Notes: generated by a model not told the origin, from the letters alone. 64,000 nucleotides of DNA from JAVKFY01 sp040223615 (GCA_040223615.1 JAVKFY010000002.1:1-64000); one strand, 5' to 3'; counted from the first letter of the stretch, positions 1 through 11,068 are shown. Translations and numbers: made by a program.

Positions 1-98
1 TCAATGTGAGCGTGCTGCTGCGCGCTCACGGCCGTACCCAACAGGACACGGCCTGCTTCTCAATGTGAGCGTGCTGCTGCGCGCTCACGGCCGTGCCC
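1..98. repeat. 59-bp two-hairpin repeat, tandem copies
   Basis: A partial unit (1-29), one full 59-bp unit (30-88) and a 10-base stub (89-98) follow each other with exact 59-base periodicity. Each unit holds two inverted repeats: a 7-bp stem GGCCGTG/CACGGCC (one arm slightly altered here) and a second stem of the form TGAGCG/CGCTCA with an internal wobble. The same unit occurs at 2552-2669 (two copies) and 54790-54848 (one copy). It lies downstream of ftsX. Confidence 0.85.
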
Positions 99-126
99 GC
101 TGAATTCGTCGAATCATTCCGACTTT

Positions 127-1002
127 TTACATCATGCGCGACAGTTCGCGCAGCACCGCCCAGCGCGCCGTCAGCGTCGCGATCAGGACCGCAGCCGCCG
201 GCACCGCGACCAGCGCCAGCAGTTGCAGCGGCGCGCCGTAGGCCCGCACCGCGGCCCCGGCGCCGTCCAGCCCGAGCCAGGTGATCAGCAAGCCGGCGCC
301 GAGCAGCAGCGTCAGCGCCAGCCCGGTGAGCGCGCCGCGCAGGCTGAGCCGCACCGCGTGAGCCTGGAACTGGCCGGCGATGTAGCCGTCGTGGGCGCCG
401 ATCAGGTGCAGCACCTCCAACACGTCGTGGTTGCTGGCCAGGGTGGCGCGCATCGCCAGCACCACCACCGCCGCCACCGCGGCGGCCAGCAGCAGCACGA
501 TCGCGCCGGCGGCGAGCTGTACCGCGCGGGCCAGCTTCAGCAGCTGCGCCAGCCAGGCCTGGTGGTCGTCCAGGATCGCCGCCGGCACCGCCCCGGCCAG
601 CCGCACCCGCAGGTTGTCCAGGTCGGCCGGCGCGGCGGGGTCGAGCCGGACGTCGATCAGCACCGGCAGCGGCAGGTCGTCGAGCGGCGCATCGTTGCCG
701 AGCCAGGGTGCCAGCAGCTGCGCCAGTTCGTCGCGGCGCAGCGTGCGCGCCTCGGCGATGCCGGCGGTGTCGGCCAGCACTTGAAGTGCCATGGCTTCCT
801 GCTCGGCCAGCGGTGGCGTTGCCGCCCACGGGATCTCGATGGTGACGTTGCCGCGCACCGAACGGTCCCAGCGCCGCACCGTGTCGTTCAGCGCCAGCGC
901 CGCCAGGGCGGCCAGCGTGGCCAGGAACACCATCAGCGCCAGCACCCAGGGCAGGAACCGCCCGGCGCCCCTTTCGTCTGGGACCAGCTTGGTCTTGGCC
1001 AT
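127..1002 (-). CDS. ftsX: Cell division ABC transporter permease FtsX
   Basis: Membrane subunit of the FtsEX complex, which couples cytoplasmic ATP hydrolysis to activation of septal peptidoglycan hydrolases. At 291 residues it has the FtsX layout: cytoplasmic N-terminus, first membrane helix near residues 18-38, a periplasmic domain, then three helices in the C-terminal half (about 155-185, 215-240, 255-280). The protein begins 18 bases after the ftsE stop codon, so the two are surely co-transcribed. The sequence is divergent, as usual in alphaproteobacteria, and the assignment leans on topology plus the adjacent ftsE. The start ATG follows the short intergenic gap directly. Confidence 0.9.
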   Translation of the reverse strand: MAKTKLVPDERGAGRFLPWVLALMVFLATLAALAALALNDTVRRWDRSVRGNVTIEIPWAATPPLAEQEAMALQVLADTAGIAEARTLRRDELAQLLAPWLGNDAPLDDLPLPVLIDVRLDPAAPADLDNLRVRLAGAVPAAILDDHQAWLAQLLKLARAVQLAAGAIVLLLAAAVAAVVVLAMRATLASNHDVLEVLHLIGAHDGYIAGQFQAHAVRLSLRGALTGLALTLLLGAGLLITWLGLDGAGAAVRAYGAPLQLLALVAVPAAAVLIATLTARWAVLRELSRMM

Positions 1003-1020
1003 GGCGTCCGGCGGCCGGGC

Positions 1021-1716
1021 TCAGGCCGCCGGCCGGTCGGCGCGCAGCAGGCTGAGATTGCCGTCGCGCAGGTCGAGCCGGCGGTGGCGGGTGTCGCGCA
1101 CCAGCGCCTCGTTGTGGGTCGCGACGATCACCGCGGTGCCGGTCAGGTGCAGTTGCTCGAACAGCCGCACCAGGCGCTGCGCGATGTCGGCGTCGAGATT
1201 GCCGGTCGGTTCGTCGGCCAGCAGCAGCGCCGGCCGGGTGATTACCGCGCGGGCGATGGCGACGCGCTGCTGTTCGCCGCCCGACAGCGTCGGCGGCCTG
1301 GCGTTCAGCCGGTTGCCGAGCCCGACCCAGTCGAGCAGCTCCGGGACGTTGCGGCGCAGGCGCGCGTCCTTGATCCCGGCGACGTGCAGCGGCAGCTCGA
1401 CATTCTCGATCACCGAAAGGTGGTTGAGCAGCCGGAAGTCCTGGAACACCAGGCCGATACGCCGCCGCAAGCCGGGGAGCGCGCGGCGCGGCGCGGTGCC
1501 GATGTCCCGCCCGAACAGCGTCACCAGGCCGCGCGTCGGCCGCATCGCCAGGTACATCAGCCGCAGCAACGACGACTTGCCGGCGCCGGACGGGCCGGTC
1601 AGGAACTGGAAACTGCCGGCCGCGACATCGAACGTGATGTCGCGCAGCACTTCCGGGCCGGGCCCATAGCGCAGCCCGACATTCTGGAACCGCACCACCA
1701 GGTCGTCGTCACTCAT
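1021..1716 (-). CDS. ftsE: Cell division ATP-binding protein FtsE
   Basis: ATPase partner of FtsX. The 231-residue product carries a Walker A motif GPSGAGKS at residues 41-48, the ABC signature LSGGEQ at 144-149 and Walker B plus the following Glu, LLLADEP, at 164-170. The D-loop is NLD. The internal ATG at 1716 (product begins MSDDDLV) is preferred to one ten codons upstream because it gives the usual FtsE length. The gene is followed after 18 bases by ftsX and preceded after 61 bases by the DUF2182 gene on the same strand. Confidence 0.95.
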   Translation of the reverse strand: MSDDDLVVRFQNVGLRYGPGPEVLRDITFDVAAGSFQFLTGPSGAGKSSLLRLMYLAMRPTRGLVTLFGRDIGTAPRRALPGLRRRIGLVFQDFRLLNHLSVIENVELPLHVAGIKDARLRRNVPELLDWVGLGNRLNARPPTLSGGEQQRVAIARAVITRPALLLADEPTGNLDADIAQRLVRLFEQLHLTGTAVIVATHNEALVRDTRHRRLDLRDGNLSLLRADRPAA

Positions 1717-1777
1717 CGTGGCGCCGGAGAATACACGCTCCGGCAACCCGGTCCAGCGCCGCCGCCGGCGCGCGGCC

Positions 1778-2551
1778 TCAGGCCAGCAGCATCCAGGCGC
1801 CGCTCGCCATAAGCCCGAGCCCGACCGCGCGCGTCACCGCCTCGCCGCGCCGCACCACCTTCTCGATCAGGACATAGGCGGCGATGGCGACGATCCAGAA
1901 CGGGTCCATGGTGCCGGCGACGAACAGCAGGGCCATCAATGCCCAGCAGCAGCCGACGCAGAACAGCCCGTGGCGCCAGCCCATCGTCAGGGCGCCGCGC
2001 GTACCGTCGCGCCATTCGGTCATCAGGAACGCCAGCGGCGTGCGGCAGTGCTTCAGGCAGGCTTGCTTCAGCGGCAGCCACTGGTACACCCCGGCGACGA
2101 CCAGGATGGCGCCGGCGATCGGCGCCGGCCCGACCTTCATGCTCATCGCGCCGAGCCAGCCGGCCTCGATCAGCGCCGCGTGGAGCACCGTGGCGCCGAT
2201 GCTGAACGCCGTCCAGGTCAGCACATAGCCGGCGGTGAACGCGGCCACCGGCCGCGCCACCGCGCCGTCCGGCGCCGCCATGCGGGCGAAGGCGAAGGTC
2301 ATCGGCAGCGCCGTCGGCAGCATCATCGCCGCCTGCATCACCGTCCACATGACGAACAGGCCGGCCAGCTCGCCCGGGCTGAACGGTGCCGCGGGCATCG
2401 TCATCGGCATCGACGCCATGTCCGACATGGCGTCGATCATCACCGTCAGGTAGACCCAGGCGCCCAATGTCACCAGGCCGACGATGCCCAGCACCGTCAG
2501 CCGGTGCACGCTGGACAGACTGGCCAGCGGGGCGCCGGAGGCCAGGTTCAT
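1778..2551 (-). CDS. DUF2182 integral membrane protein
   Basis: A 257-residue membrane protein with about seven hydrophobic segments and a Met/Cys/His-rich character (MAS-MPMTMP near residue 45, CLKHC near 165, CVGCC near 200). These features fit the DUF2182 family of predicted metal-binding membrane proteins. The gene follows a DUF1326 gene on the same strand, and these two families are regularly found together; their biochemical role is unknown to me. The start codon at 2549-2551 directly abuts the 59-bp repeat, so the repeat forms its immediate 5' leader. No clear ribosome-binding site stands apart from the repeat. Confidence 0.85.
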   Translation of the reverse strand: MNLASGAPLASLSSVHRLTVLGIVGLVTLGAWVYLTVMIDAMSDMASMPMTMPAAPFSPGELAGLFVMWTVMQAAMMLPTALPMTFAFARMAAPDGAVARPVAAFTAGYVLTWTAFSIGATVLHAALIEAGWLGAMSMKVGPAPIAGAILVVAGVYQWLPLKQACLKHCRTPLAFLMTEWRDGTRGALTMGWRHGLFCVGCCWALMALLFVAGTMDPFWIVAIAAYVLIEKVVRRGEAVTRAVGLGLMASGAWMLLA

Positions 2552-2669
2552 GGCCGTGCCCAGCTGGACACGGCCCGCCTACAAATATGAGCGTGCTGTT
2601 GCGCGCTCATGGCCGTGCCCAGCTGGACACGGCCCGCCTATGATGATGAGCGTGCCGGTGCGCGCTCAT
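2552..2669. repeat. 59-bp two-hairpin repeat, two tandem units
   Basis: Units at 2552-2610 and 2611-2669 are nearly identical. Each contains a perfect stem GGCCGTG/CACGGCC with a 10-base loop, then a stem ATGAGCGTGC/GCGCGCTCAT (one T-G wobble) with a 4-base loop. The pair fills the whole gap between the DUF1326 stop codon, which overlaps its end, and the DUF2182 start codon, which abuts its other end. A transcript across both genes would carry four consecutive hairpins here. Confidence 0.95.
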
Positions 2670-3274
2670 GCGTCGGCTTGGTAGGTGAACGGCGAGAAGA
2701 AGCCGGTGCGCTCGCTCAGGTTCCAGGCCTTGCCGTGGTCGGTGTAGCTGAGCCGGCTGGACTTCGCGACCGTGGCCGGCTCGCCCGGCGAGATGCACAA
2801 GGGATGCCCGGCGACGGTGATCGGGCCGCCGCCCTGGCCGTCGACGCCTTCGATCTCGACGTCGGCGATCTCCGGGATTGTAAGGCCGTAGCGCTTGCCC
2901 TCCGCGGTGAACTCGATCGGCACCGCCTTGACGCCGAGAATTTCGCCGATGTGCGAGGCCAATCGCGCCGGGTGGCCGCCGGCCTGGCCGCCGAAGATGC
3001 GAACCAGGGCGGATTGCTGGTCTTCGCTGGCGCGCGCGTCGAGATAGACCGCGGCCTGCCATTGCGTCTCGGCCATGTGCCCGGGGCTGTGCACCGCCAG
3101 CGCCACGTTGAGCCCGTCCAGCGACACCTCGCCATCATTGCCCTTGTCGATGTGCCAGCCGACCAGCACCGTGCAATCGCCTTCCGTCGGCTTGCTCAGA
3201 AACACGCACGGGCAAGCGAGATCGCAGTTGCAGCTTTCGAAATAGGTTCCGGTGAGTTGCCACGCCGCAGCCAT
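2666..3274 (-). CDS. DUF1326 domain protein
   Basis: A soluble protein of 202 residues that matches the DUF1326 pattern: an N-terminal cysteine cluster (ESCNCDLACPC, beginning at about residue 13) followed by a beta-rich body. The function of the family is not established; the Cys cluster suggests metal or redox chemistry (inference). The ATG at 3274 is preferred because AAGGGGA lies just upstream of it, and the upstream in-frame ATG at 3316 has no such site. It is the first gene of a minus-strand run with the DUF2182 gene, separated from it only by the tandem 59-bp repeat. Confidence 0.85.
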   Translation of the reverse strand: MAAAWQLTGTYFESCNCDLACPCVFLSKPTEGDCTVLVGWHIDKGNDGEVSLDGLNVALAVHSPGHMAETQWQAAVYLDARASEDQQSALVRIFGGQAGGHPARLASHIGEILGVKAVPIEFTAEGKRYGLTIPEIADVEIEGVDGQGGGPITVAGHPLCISPGEPATVAKSSRLSYTDHGKAWNLSERTGFFSPFTYQADA

Positions 3275-3321
3275 GTCTGTCCCCTTTTCATAAGATTGGC
3301 TGAGGATCTCAGTCAATTTGC

Positions 3322-3391
3322 TTGACAGACAGGTACACTTTCCAAGTCAATTGCGATGTCTGTACTGGAATAGAGCGGGAAACTGTACCGG
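3322..3391. promoter_or_regulatory. Possible MocR operator region with GTAC-centred repeats
   Basis: The divergent gap between the DUF1326 gene and the MocR regulator holds a direct repeat CTGTAC(T/C)GG at 3360-3368 and 3383-3391 (23-base period). A third GTAC-centred copy on the opposite strand lies at 3331-3339. MocR regulators commonly bind repeated sites in the gap between themselves and a divergent target. A TTGACA hexamer lies at 3322-3327. The assignment is inference from position and repetition only. Confidence 0.35.
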
Positions 3392-3430
3392 CGTTGGTGT
3401 CGAGCCAGGACCGGACCGAGGAGGCGATCG

Positions 3431-4852
3431 ATGACGCAGATCAACCTCAGGCGCGACAACGGCCAGTCGCTGGTACAGCAGATCGTCGCCGGCATCGGCC
3501 AGCAGATCGACGAGCAGATGCTGCGGCCCGGCACCCGGCTGCCCTCGATCCGCGACTTCGCCAGCAGGCACAGCGTCAGTCGCCATACCGTCGTGGAAGC
3601 CTATGACCGGCTGGTCGCCGCCGGCTACCTGACCTCGCGGCGCGGTGCCGGATTCTTCACCCAGACCCAGAGCGGCCAGCCGCGGGCGCCGGAGCCGGCC
3701 CCCGACTATGGCCGCAACGAGGAACTGGTGTGGCTGATCCGCCGGCTCCTGGACGGGCATGGCGACAAGGTGGAGGTCGGCGGGCCGTGGTTGCCCGACG
3801 CCTGGCTGGAGGAGGCCGGTCTGCGCCGGACGCTGCGCGGCCTGGCGCAGCGCCCGAACGCCAACCTGCTCGGCTATGGCGAGGCCGCCGGCTACCGGCC
3901 TCTATGTGAACATCTGGTGCAGAGCGTCCTGGGCGTCATCGGCGTCAGTGCCACTGCCGGGCAGGTCGTGCTGACCCACGGTGCCAGCCAGGCGCTCGAC
4001 CTGATCGGCCGCCAGTTGCTGCGCCGCGGCGACAAGGTGCTGGTCGAGGACCCGGGCTATTACAACCTGTTCGGCAGCCTGCGCCTGCAGGGACTCACGC
4101 TGCTGGCGGTGCCGCGCGGTCCAGACGGCCCGGACCTGGAGGCGCTGGCCGCGCTCGCCGAGGAGCATCGGCCGAAGCTGTTCTTTACCCAGTCGGTGAT
4201 GCAAAACCCGACCGGCACGTCGATGAGCCCGAACAACGCCTTTCGGGTGCTGCAGCTCGCCGAGCGATTTCAGTTCCTGGTGGTCGAGGACGACGTTTTC
4301 TCCGACCTTCACGTCGGCGCCGCGACCCGGCTGGCGACCCTGGACCAGCTGCAGCGGGTGATCTACGTACGCAGCTTCTCCAAGACCCTGTCGGGCAGCC
4401 TGCGCGTCGGCATGATCGCCTGCCGCCCCGACCTGGCCCGCGAATTCACCGTGGCCAAGATGCTGACCGCGATCACCACCTCGCCGTTCGTCGAGCAGTT
4501 GATCTACCAGCTCCTGGTCGAGGGCCACTACCGGCGCTACGTCAGTCGCCTGCAACAGCGCGTGATCGAGGCACGCGCGGCGACGGTTCAGGGCCTGGAA
4601 CAACTCGGTCTGGAAGTCCGCGACCCGCACGCCGCCGGCATGTTCCTGTGGGCCCGGGTGCCGGGCATCGACGACGCGTTGCCGCTGGCCGAGGGCGCGA
4701 TCCGCGACGGTCTGTTGCTGGCGCCCGGCACGGTGTTCCGGCCGCACCTGGAACCGACGCCGTGGATGCGCTTCAACGTCGCGGTCTGTGCCGAGCCGGC
4801 GGTGCGGCGCGCGATCGGCGCGGCGATCGAGGGCTATCGCCTGGCGGCGTGA
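3431..4852 (+). CDS. MocR-family transcriptional regulator (GntR HTH fused to aminotransferase fold)
   Basis: A 473-residue two-domain regulator. Residues 1-80 form a GntR winged helix (LPSIRDFASRHSVSRHTV is the recognition region). Residues from about 110 to the end form a fold-type I PLP aminotransferase domain with the Schiff-base lysine K318 in SFSKTLSG. Such proteins are usually sensors of PLP or amino compounds rather than enzymes. It is transcribed away from the DUF1326/DUF2182 pair, which may be its target. It converges on secA with about 10 bases between the stop codons. The effector cannot be read from the sequence. Confidence 0.92.
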   Translation: MTQINLRRDNGQSLVQQIVAGIGQQIDEQMLRPGTRLPSIRDFASRHSVSRHTVVEAYDRLVAAGYLTSRRGAGFFTQTQSGQPRAPEPAPDYGRNEELVWLIRRLLDGHGDKVEVGGPWLPDAWLEEAGLRRTLRGLAQRPNANLLGYGEAAGYRPLCEHLVQSVLGVIGVSATAGQVVLTHGASQALDLIGRQLLRRGDKVLVEDPGYYNLFGSLRLQGLTLLAVPRGPDGPDLEALAALAEEHRPKLFFTQSVMQNPTGTSMSPNNAFRVLQLAERFQFLVVEDDVFSDLHVGAATRLATLDQLQRVIYVRSFSKTLSGSLRVGMIACRPDLAREFTVAKMLTAITTSPFVEQLIYQLLVEGHYRRYVSRLQQRVIEARAATVQGLEQLGLEVRDPHAAGMFLWARVPGIDDALPLAEGAIRDGLLLAPGTVFRPHLEPTPWMRFNVAVCAEPAVRRAIGAAIEGYRLAA

Positions 4853-4862
4853 GGCCGCGTCG

Positions 4863-7616
<2,754 letters not shown>

Positions 7617-7717
7617 TTACTGCAACCTCTGATTGCGTCGGTCTAGAATTGCGTCGGCGCGGGTGGCGCACGCACAGGTGTACGCGGCCTCGCGAACGAA
7701 GTCGGCGCTGCGCCTGA

Positions 7718-7746
7718 CAAATAAGCAGGCGGTCGGGGGCTGTCAA
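7718..7746 (-). promoter_or_regulatory. Likely sigma-70 promoter for secA
   Basis: On the minus strand TTGACA (7741-7746) is followed after exactly 17 bases by TATTTG (7718-7723). The -35 is a perfect consensus and the -10 is partial. It lies about 100 bases upstream of the secA start, leaving a leader long enough for regulation, although no SecM-like ORF is evident in it. Confidence 0.5.
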
Positions 7747-7839
7747 CGAGGCCGCCCGCCTTGCCGCCCGCTCGCAACTCAACGATGATGCGCCGCCGCC
7801 GCCGCCGCCGGTGGCTAGTCGGAGCGAGAGGAGCCCGGA

Positions 7840-8727
7840 ATGATCAATAGTTGGTGCCGCCGCCTCGGCCTGACCGCCATGTTGCTGACGGTGTCGGTCG
7901 CGGCGCAGGCACAGAACCAGAGCACGCCCCAGGTGCGGCCCGGCGGCGCCCAGGGGGCGGCGGCGGAGGATGCCGTTGTCGCCACCATCGACGGCGCGCC
8001 GATCCGCATGTCCGACGTCGAACTGGCTTTCCGCGGCCTGCCGGCGCAATACCGCAACCTGCCGCTGCCGATGATCTTCGGATCCTTGGTGCAGCAGCTC
8101 ATCGACCGCCAGCTGGTCGCCAACGCGGCCGAGGCGGCCAACCTGGCCGACGACCCGGAAGTCGCCAACCGGCTGGCGCTGGCCCGCCGCCAGGTGCTGC
8201 AGCAGATCTACCTGGCGCGCCGGGTGAACCCCGAGCTGAGCGAAGACAAGCTGCGCGCGCGCTACGAGGCCGACATCGCCTCCAAGCCCGGTGCCGAAGA
8301 AGTGAGCGCGCGTCACATTCTCGTGGCCACCGAGGAGGAGGCCGACGCGGTCGTGACGGCGTTGAAAGAGGGCGCCGATTTCGCCGAGCAGGCCAAGGAG
8401 AAGTCGATCGGCCCATCCGGCCCGCGCGGCGGCGATCTCGGGTTCTTCAAGGCCGAGGACATGGTGCCGGAATTCTCCCAGGCCGCCTTCGCGCTGCAGG
8501 CCGGCGAAACCTCCCGTCCGGTGAAGACCGAGTTCGGCTGGCACGTGATCCGCGTCGACGAGCGCCGCGCCCAGCCGGTGCCGACCTTCGAGGAAAGCGT
8601 CGACCAGTTGCGCCAGACCATGGCGCAGGAGGTCGTCGCGGGCGTGATGGAGGATCTGCGCGGCAAGGCCGAGATCGAGACCTTCAACGCCGACGGCACG
8701 CCGCAGATCGCGCCGGCCAAAGAGTAG
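7840..8727 (+). CDS. Secreted parvulin-type peptidyl-prolyl cis-trans isomerase
   Basis: Periplasmic folding catalyst of the PpiC/SurA class. The 295-residue protein starts with a signal peptide (residues 1-24, ending AQA). An N-terminal helical chaperone region follows (about 45-145), then a rotamase domain (about 150-250) with typical SARHILV, GGDLGFF and FGWHVIRV motifs. It is preceded by a good ribosome-binding site (AGGAG, 9 bases before ATG). It lies divergent from secA and 28 bases upstream of argJ. It could serve outer-membrane protein maturation, but the client is not visible. Confidence 0.93.
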   Translation: MINSWCRRLGLTAMLLTVSVAAQAQNQSTPQVRPGGAQGAAAEDAVVATIDGAPIRMSDVELAFRGLPAQYRNLPLPMIFGSLVQQLIDRQLVANAAEAANLADDPEVANRLALARRQVLQQIYLARRVNPELSEDKLRARYEADIASKPGAEEVSARHILVATEEEADAVVTALKEGADFAEQAKEKSIGPSGPRGGDLGFFKAEDMVPEFSQAAFALQAGETSRPVKTEFGWHVIRVDERRAQPVPTFEESVDQLRQTMAQEVVAGVMEDLRGKAEIETFNADGTPQIAPAKE

Positions 8728-8755
8728 ACCCAGCAACCGAAAACCGAGGAAATCG

Positions 8756-9994
8756 ATGGTCGGAACCTTGCCGGTCTCGCCGCTGGCGCCAAAGCGCTTT
8801 CCGCGCCTGGCGCCGGTCGCCGGGGTGAAGCTGGCCGCCGTCGCGGCCGGCGAGCGCTATGCCAACCGCCCGGATCTGATGCTGGCCACCATGCCGGCCG
8901 GCACCACCGTCGCCGGGACGCTGACGAAAAACCGCATGCCGGGCCAGCCGGTGCTGTGGTGCCGCCGCCTGCTGCCCAAGGGCAAGGCCCGCGCGCTGCT
9001 GGTCAATGCCGGCAACGCCAACGTGTTCACCGGCGCCGCCGGCGAGCAGGTCATCGCCCAGGCGGTGGCCTCGGTCTCGCAGCAGGCGAAATGCCCGGTC
9101 GACGAGATATTCGTCGCCTCGACCGGCGTGATCGGCCAGCAGATCAAGCTGGAGAAGGTGCTGTCAGGCATCCCGCGCGCCGCCAAACGCCTGTCGGAGC
9201 AACGCTGGACCGAGGCGGCGCGGGCGATCTGCACCACCGACACCTTCCCCAAGGGCGCCACCCGCACCGCCGAAATCGGCGGCAAGACGGTGACCATCTC
9301 TGGGTTCTGCAAGGGTTCCGGCATGATCGCGCCGGACATGGCGACGATGCTGTGCTTCGTGTTCACCGACGCCAAGCTGCCGGCGCCGGTGTTGCGTGCG
9401 GCAGTGAAATCCGGCGTCGACCGTTCGTTCAACGCGATCACCGTCGACGGCGACACCTCCACCTCCGACACCGTGCTGCTGTTCGCCACCGGCAAGGCAC
9501 GGCACCAGCGCATCGACAGGGCCTCCGACCCGGCGCTGGCCGGTTTCCGCGCGGCGCTGGACGACTTGCTGCTCGATCTCGCGCATCAGGTGGTGCGCGA
9601 CGGCGAGGGCGCATCGAAATTCATCGAGATCAACGTGAAACGGGCCGAAAGCGCCGCCTCGGCGCGCAGAATCGGCCTCACCATCGCCAATTCACCGCTG
9701 GTGAAGACCGCGTTGGGCGCCGGCGACGCCAACTGGGGCCGTATCGTCATGGCGGTGGGCCGCGCCGGCGAGCCGGCCGACCGCGACAGGCTGTCGATCT
9801 CCATCGGCGGCGTGCCGATCGCCATCGACGGCTACCTCAACCCCGACTACCGCGAGGCGACCGTGGTGCCGCACATGAAGGGCGAGCACATCGTCATCGA
9901 CGTCGATATCGGCATCGGCCGCGGCAAGGCGACGGTGTGGACCTGCGACCTGACGCACCAGTACGTCTCGATCAACGCCGACTACCGAAGTTGA
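8756..9994 (+). CDS. argJ: Bifunctional ornithine acetyltransferase / N-acetylglutamate synthase ArgJ
   Basis: Transfers the acetyl group from N-acetylornithine to glutamate, recycling acetyl groups in arginine biosynthesis; bifunctional forms also use acetyl-CoA. The precursor of 412 residues self-cleaves between A196 and T197 in the motif DMATML, and T197 becomes the nucleophile. The KGSGMIAPD stretch and the C-terminal CDLT..YV..NADYR segment are typical. A GAGGAA site precedes the start. A mutT-like gene starts 7 bases after its stop, suggesting one transcript with the parvulin gene. Confidence 0.98.
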   Translation: MVGTLPVSPLAPKRFPRLAPVAGVKLAAVAAGERYANRPDLMLATMPAGTTVAGTLTKNRMPGQPVLWCRRLLPKGKARALLVNAGNANVFTGAAGEQVIAQAVASVSQQAKCPVDEIFVASTGVIGQQIKLEKVLSGIPRAAKRLSEQRWTEAARAICTTDTFPKGATRTAEIGGKTVTISGFCKGSGMIAPDMATMLCFVFTDAKLPAPVLRAAVKSGVDRSFNAITVDGDTSTSDTVLLFATGKARHQRIDRASDPALAGFRAALDDLLLDLAHQVVRDGEGASKFIEINVKRAESAASARRIGLTIANSPLVKTALGAGDANWGRIVMAVGRAGEPADRDRLSISIGGVPIAIDGYLNPDYREATVVPHMKGEHIVIDVDIGIGRGKATVWTCDLTHQYVSINADYRS

Positions 9995-10001
9995 GCCGCC
10001 G

Positions 10002-10403
10002 TTGAGCAGGATCGTCCTGGTCGCGGCGGTGGCGCTGGTCGACGCCGACGGCCGGGTGCTGATCGGTCAGCGCCCGGAAGGCAAGCACATGGCCGGCCTG
10101 TGGGAGTTTCCCGGCGGCAAGGTCGAACCCGGCGAGGCGCCCGAGGCGACGCTGATCCGCGAGCTCGACGAGGAACTCGGCATCGACGTCACCGCCGCCT
10201 GCCTGGCGCCATTCACCTTCGCCAGCCACGCCTATGACGACTTCCACCTGCTGATGCCGCTCTACGTCTGCCGGCGCTGGTCCGGCACCCCGCGACCGCT
10301 GGAACACGGCGACCTGAAATGGGTCCGCCCGGCGCGGCTGGCCGACTACCCGATGCCGCCCGCCGACAAGCCGCTGGTGGCGATGCTCAGAGATCTCTTG
10401 TAG
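10002..10403 (+). CDS. mutT: 8-oxo-dGTP diphosphatase (MutT-type Nudix hydrolase)
   Basis: Sanitises the nucleotide pool by hydrolysing 8-oxo-dGTP. The 133-residue product contains a complete Nudix box from G39 to G60 with E45, R53, E54, E57 and E58 at the required spacing. The chain length and the WEFPGGK lead-in fit MutT. It begins with TTG 7 bases after argJ, so it is probably translationally linked to argJ. Its stop codon is the first triplet of an intergenic inverted repeat. Confidence 0.93.
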   Translation: MSRIVLVAAVALVDADGRVLIGQRPEGKHMAGLWEFPGGKVEPGEAPEATLIRELDEELGIDVTAACLAPFTFASHAYDDFHLLMPLYVCRRWSGTPRPLEHGDLKWVRPARLADYPMPPADKPLVAMLRDLL

Positions 10404-10487
10404 CCTGGACGAAGCGCAGCGCAATCCGGGAAGGCCGGCGCGATCGGCGCCTCTGGCCCGGGATTTCGCTACCCGGCAACCGGGCTA
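10401..10487. repeat. Intergenic inverted-repeat element (TAGCC...GGCTA type)
   Basis: The ends TAGCCTGG (10401-10408) and CCGGGCTA (10480-10487) are inverted with one mismatch. Inner arms around AATCCGGG (about 10422-10430) and CCCGGGATTT (about 10457-10465) form a second, imperfect stem. Elements with this sequence style are common between genes of proteobacteria. It starts inside the mutT stop codon and could also serve as a bidirectional terminator between mutT and the convergent pagL-like gene. Confidence 0.7.
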
Positions 10488-10504
10488 CGACGCCTCGCCA
10501 GGGT

Positions 10505-11068
10505 CTACTTGCCGAACAGGCTTCCGAACGGCATCGCGTAGGTCAGCACGAGCTGTTCCGAGCCGGGGTTGTCGTCGCCGATCGACGCGTTCGACAGGTG
10601 GTTGATCGCCAGGCCGAGCCGGCTGCGGTTGTCGAAGCGGTAGGCGATCTCGGCCTGGGAGCGGAACTCGATCACGTGGCCGAGGTCCTTGCCGCTGCCC
10701 TTCAGGTAGGCGCCCGGCGCGAAGCTGAACGAGGTCACGATGCGCCGGCCCCAGAAGATGTCCAGCATGATGCCGGCGTAGATGTAGCCCGACGCGTCCG
10801 ACGTCCCCATTACCCCGACGATCGGCTTGACGTGCCAGAACTCCCAGTCCGAGCGATACTCGATCCCGGCCAGCACGGACGGGTCTTTGCGCTTGTTTAT
10901 ATCGAAGCCGCCGACGCCGAAGGCCAGAAAGGCGGGCTCGTCGTCGGCGCGCGCGGCCGATGTGACCATCGGCGCGGCCACGGCCAGCAACAGGGTGAGA
11001 ATCAGCAAGCGGGCGGATTTCCCGCCAAGTCCATCAATATGAAAGCGCAATGGAGGACTCGTGATCAC
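10505..11068 (-). CDS. pagL: PagL-like lipid A 3-O-deacylase
   Basis: Outer-membrane enzyme that removes the 3-position acyl chain of lipid A. The 187-residue precursor has a hydrophobic export segment at about 20-41. The catalytic triad can be placed as H157 and S159 in HLSNAS and E171 in NPGSEQL; the 12-residue Ser-to-Glu spacing equals that in Pseudomonas PagL (H126/S128/E140). The EFRSQAEIAYRFDNRSRLG stretch is also characteristic. The N-terminus before the signal is longer than usual, so the true start may be downstream. It diverges from the caspase gene. Confidence 0.85.
   Translation of the reverse strand: MITSPPLRFHIDGLGGKSARLLILTLLLAVAAPMVTSAARADDEPAFLAFGVGGFDINKRKDPSVLAGIEYRSDWEFWHVKPIVGVMGTSDASGYIYAGIMLDIFWGRRIVTSFSFAPGAYLKGSGKDLGHVIEFRSQAEIAYRFDNRSRLGLAINHLSNASIGDDNPGSEQLVLTYAMPFGSLFGK

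Noticed and set aside
1..98. Tandem 59-bp repeats as a CRISPR array
   Set aside because: Units adjoin without unique spacers, each holds two hairpins, and no cas genes are present.
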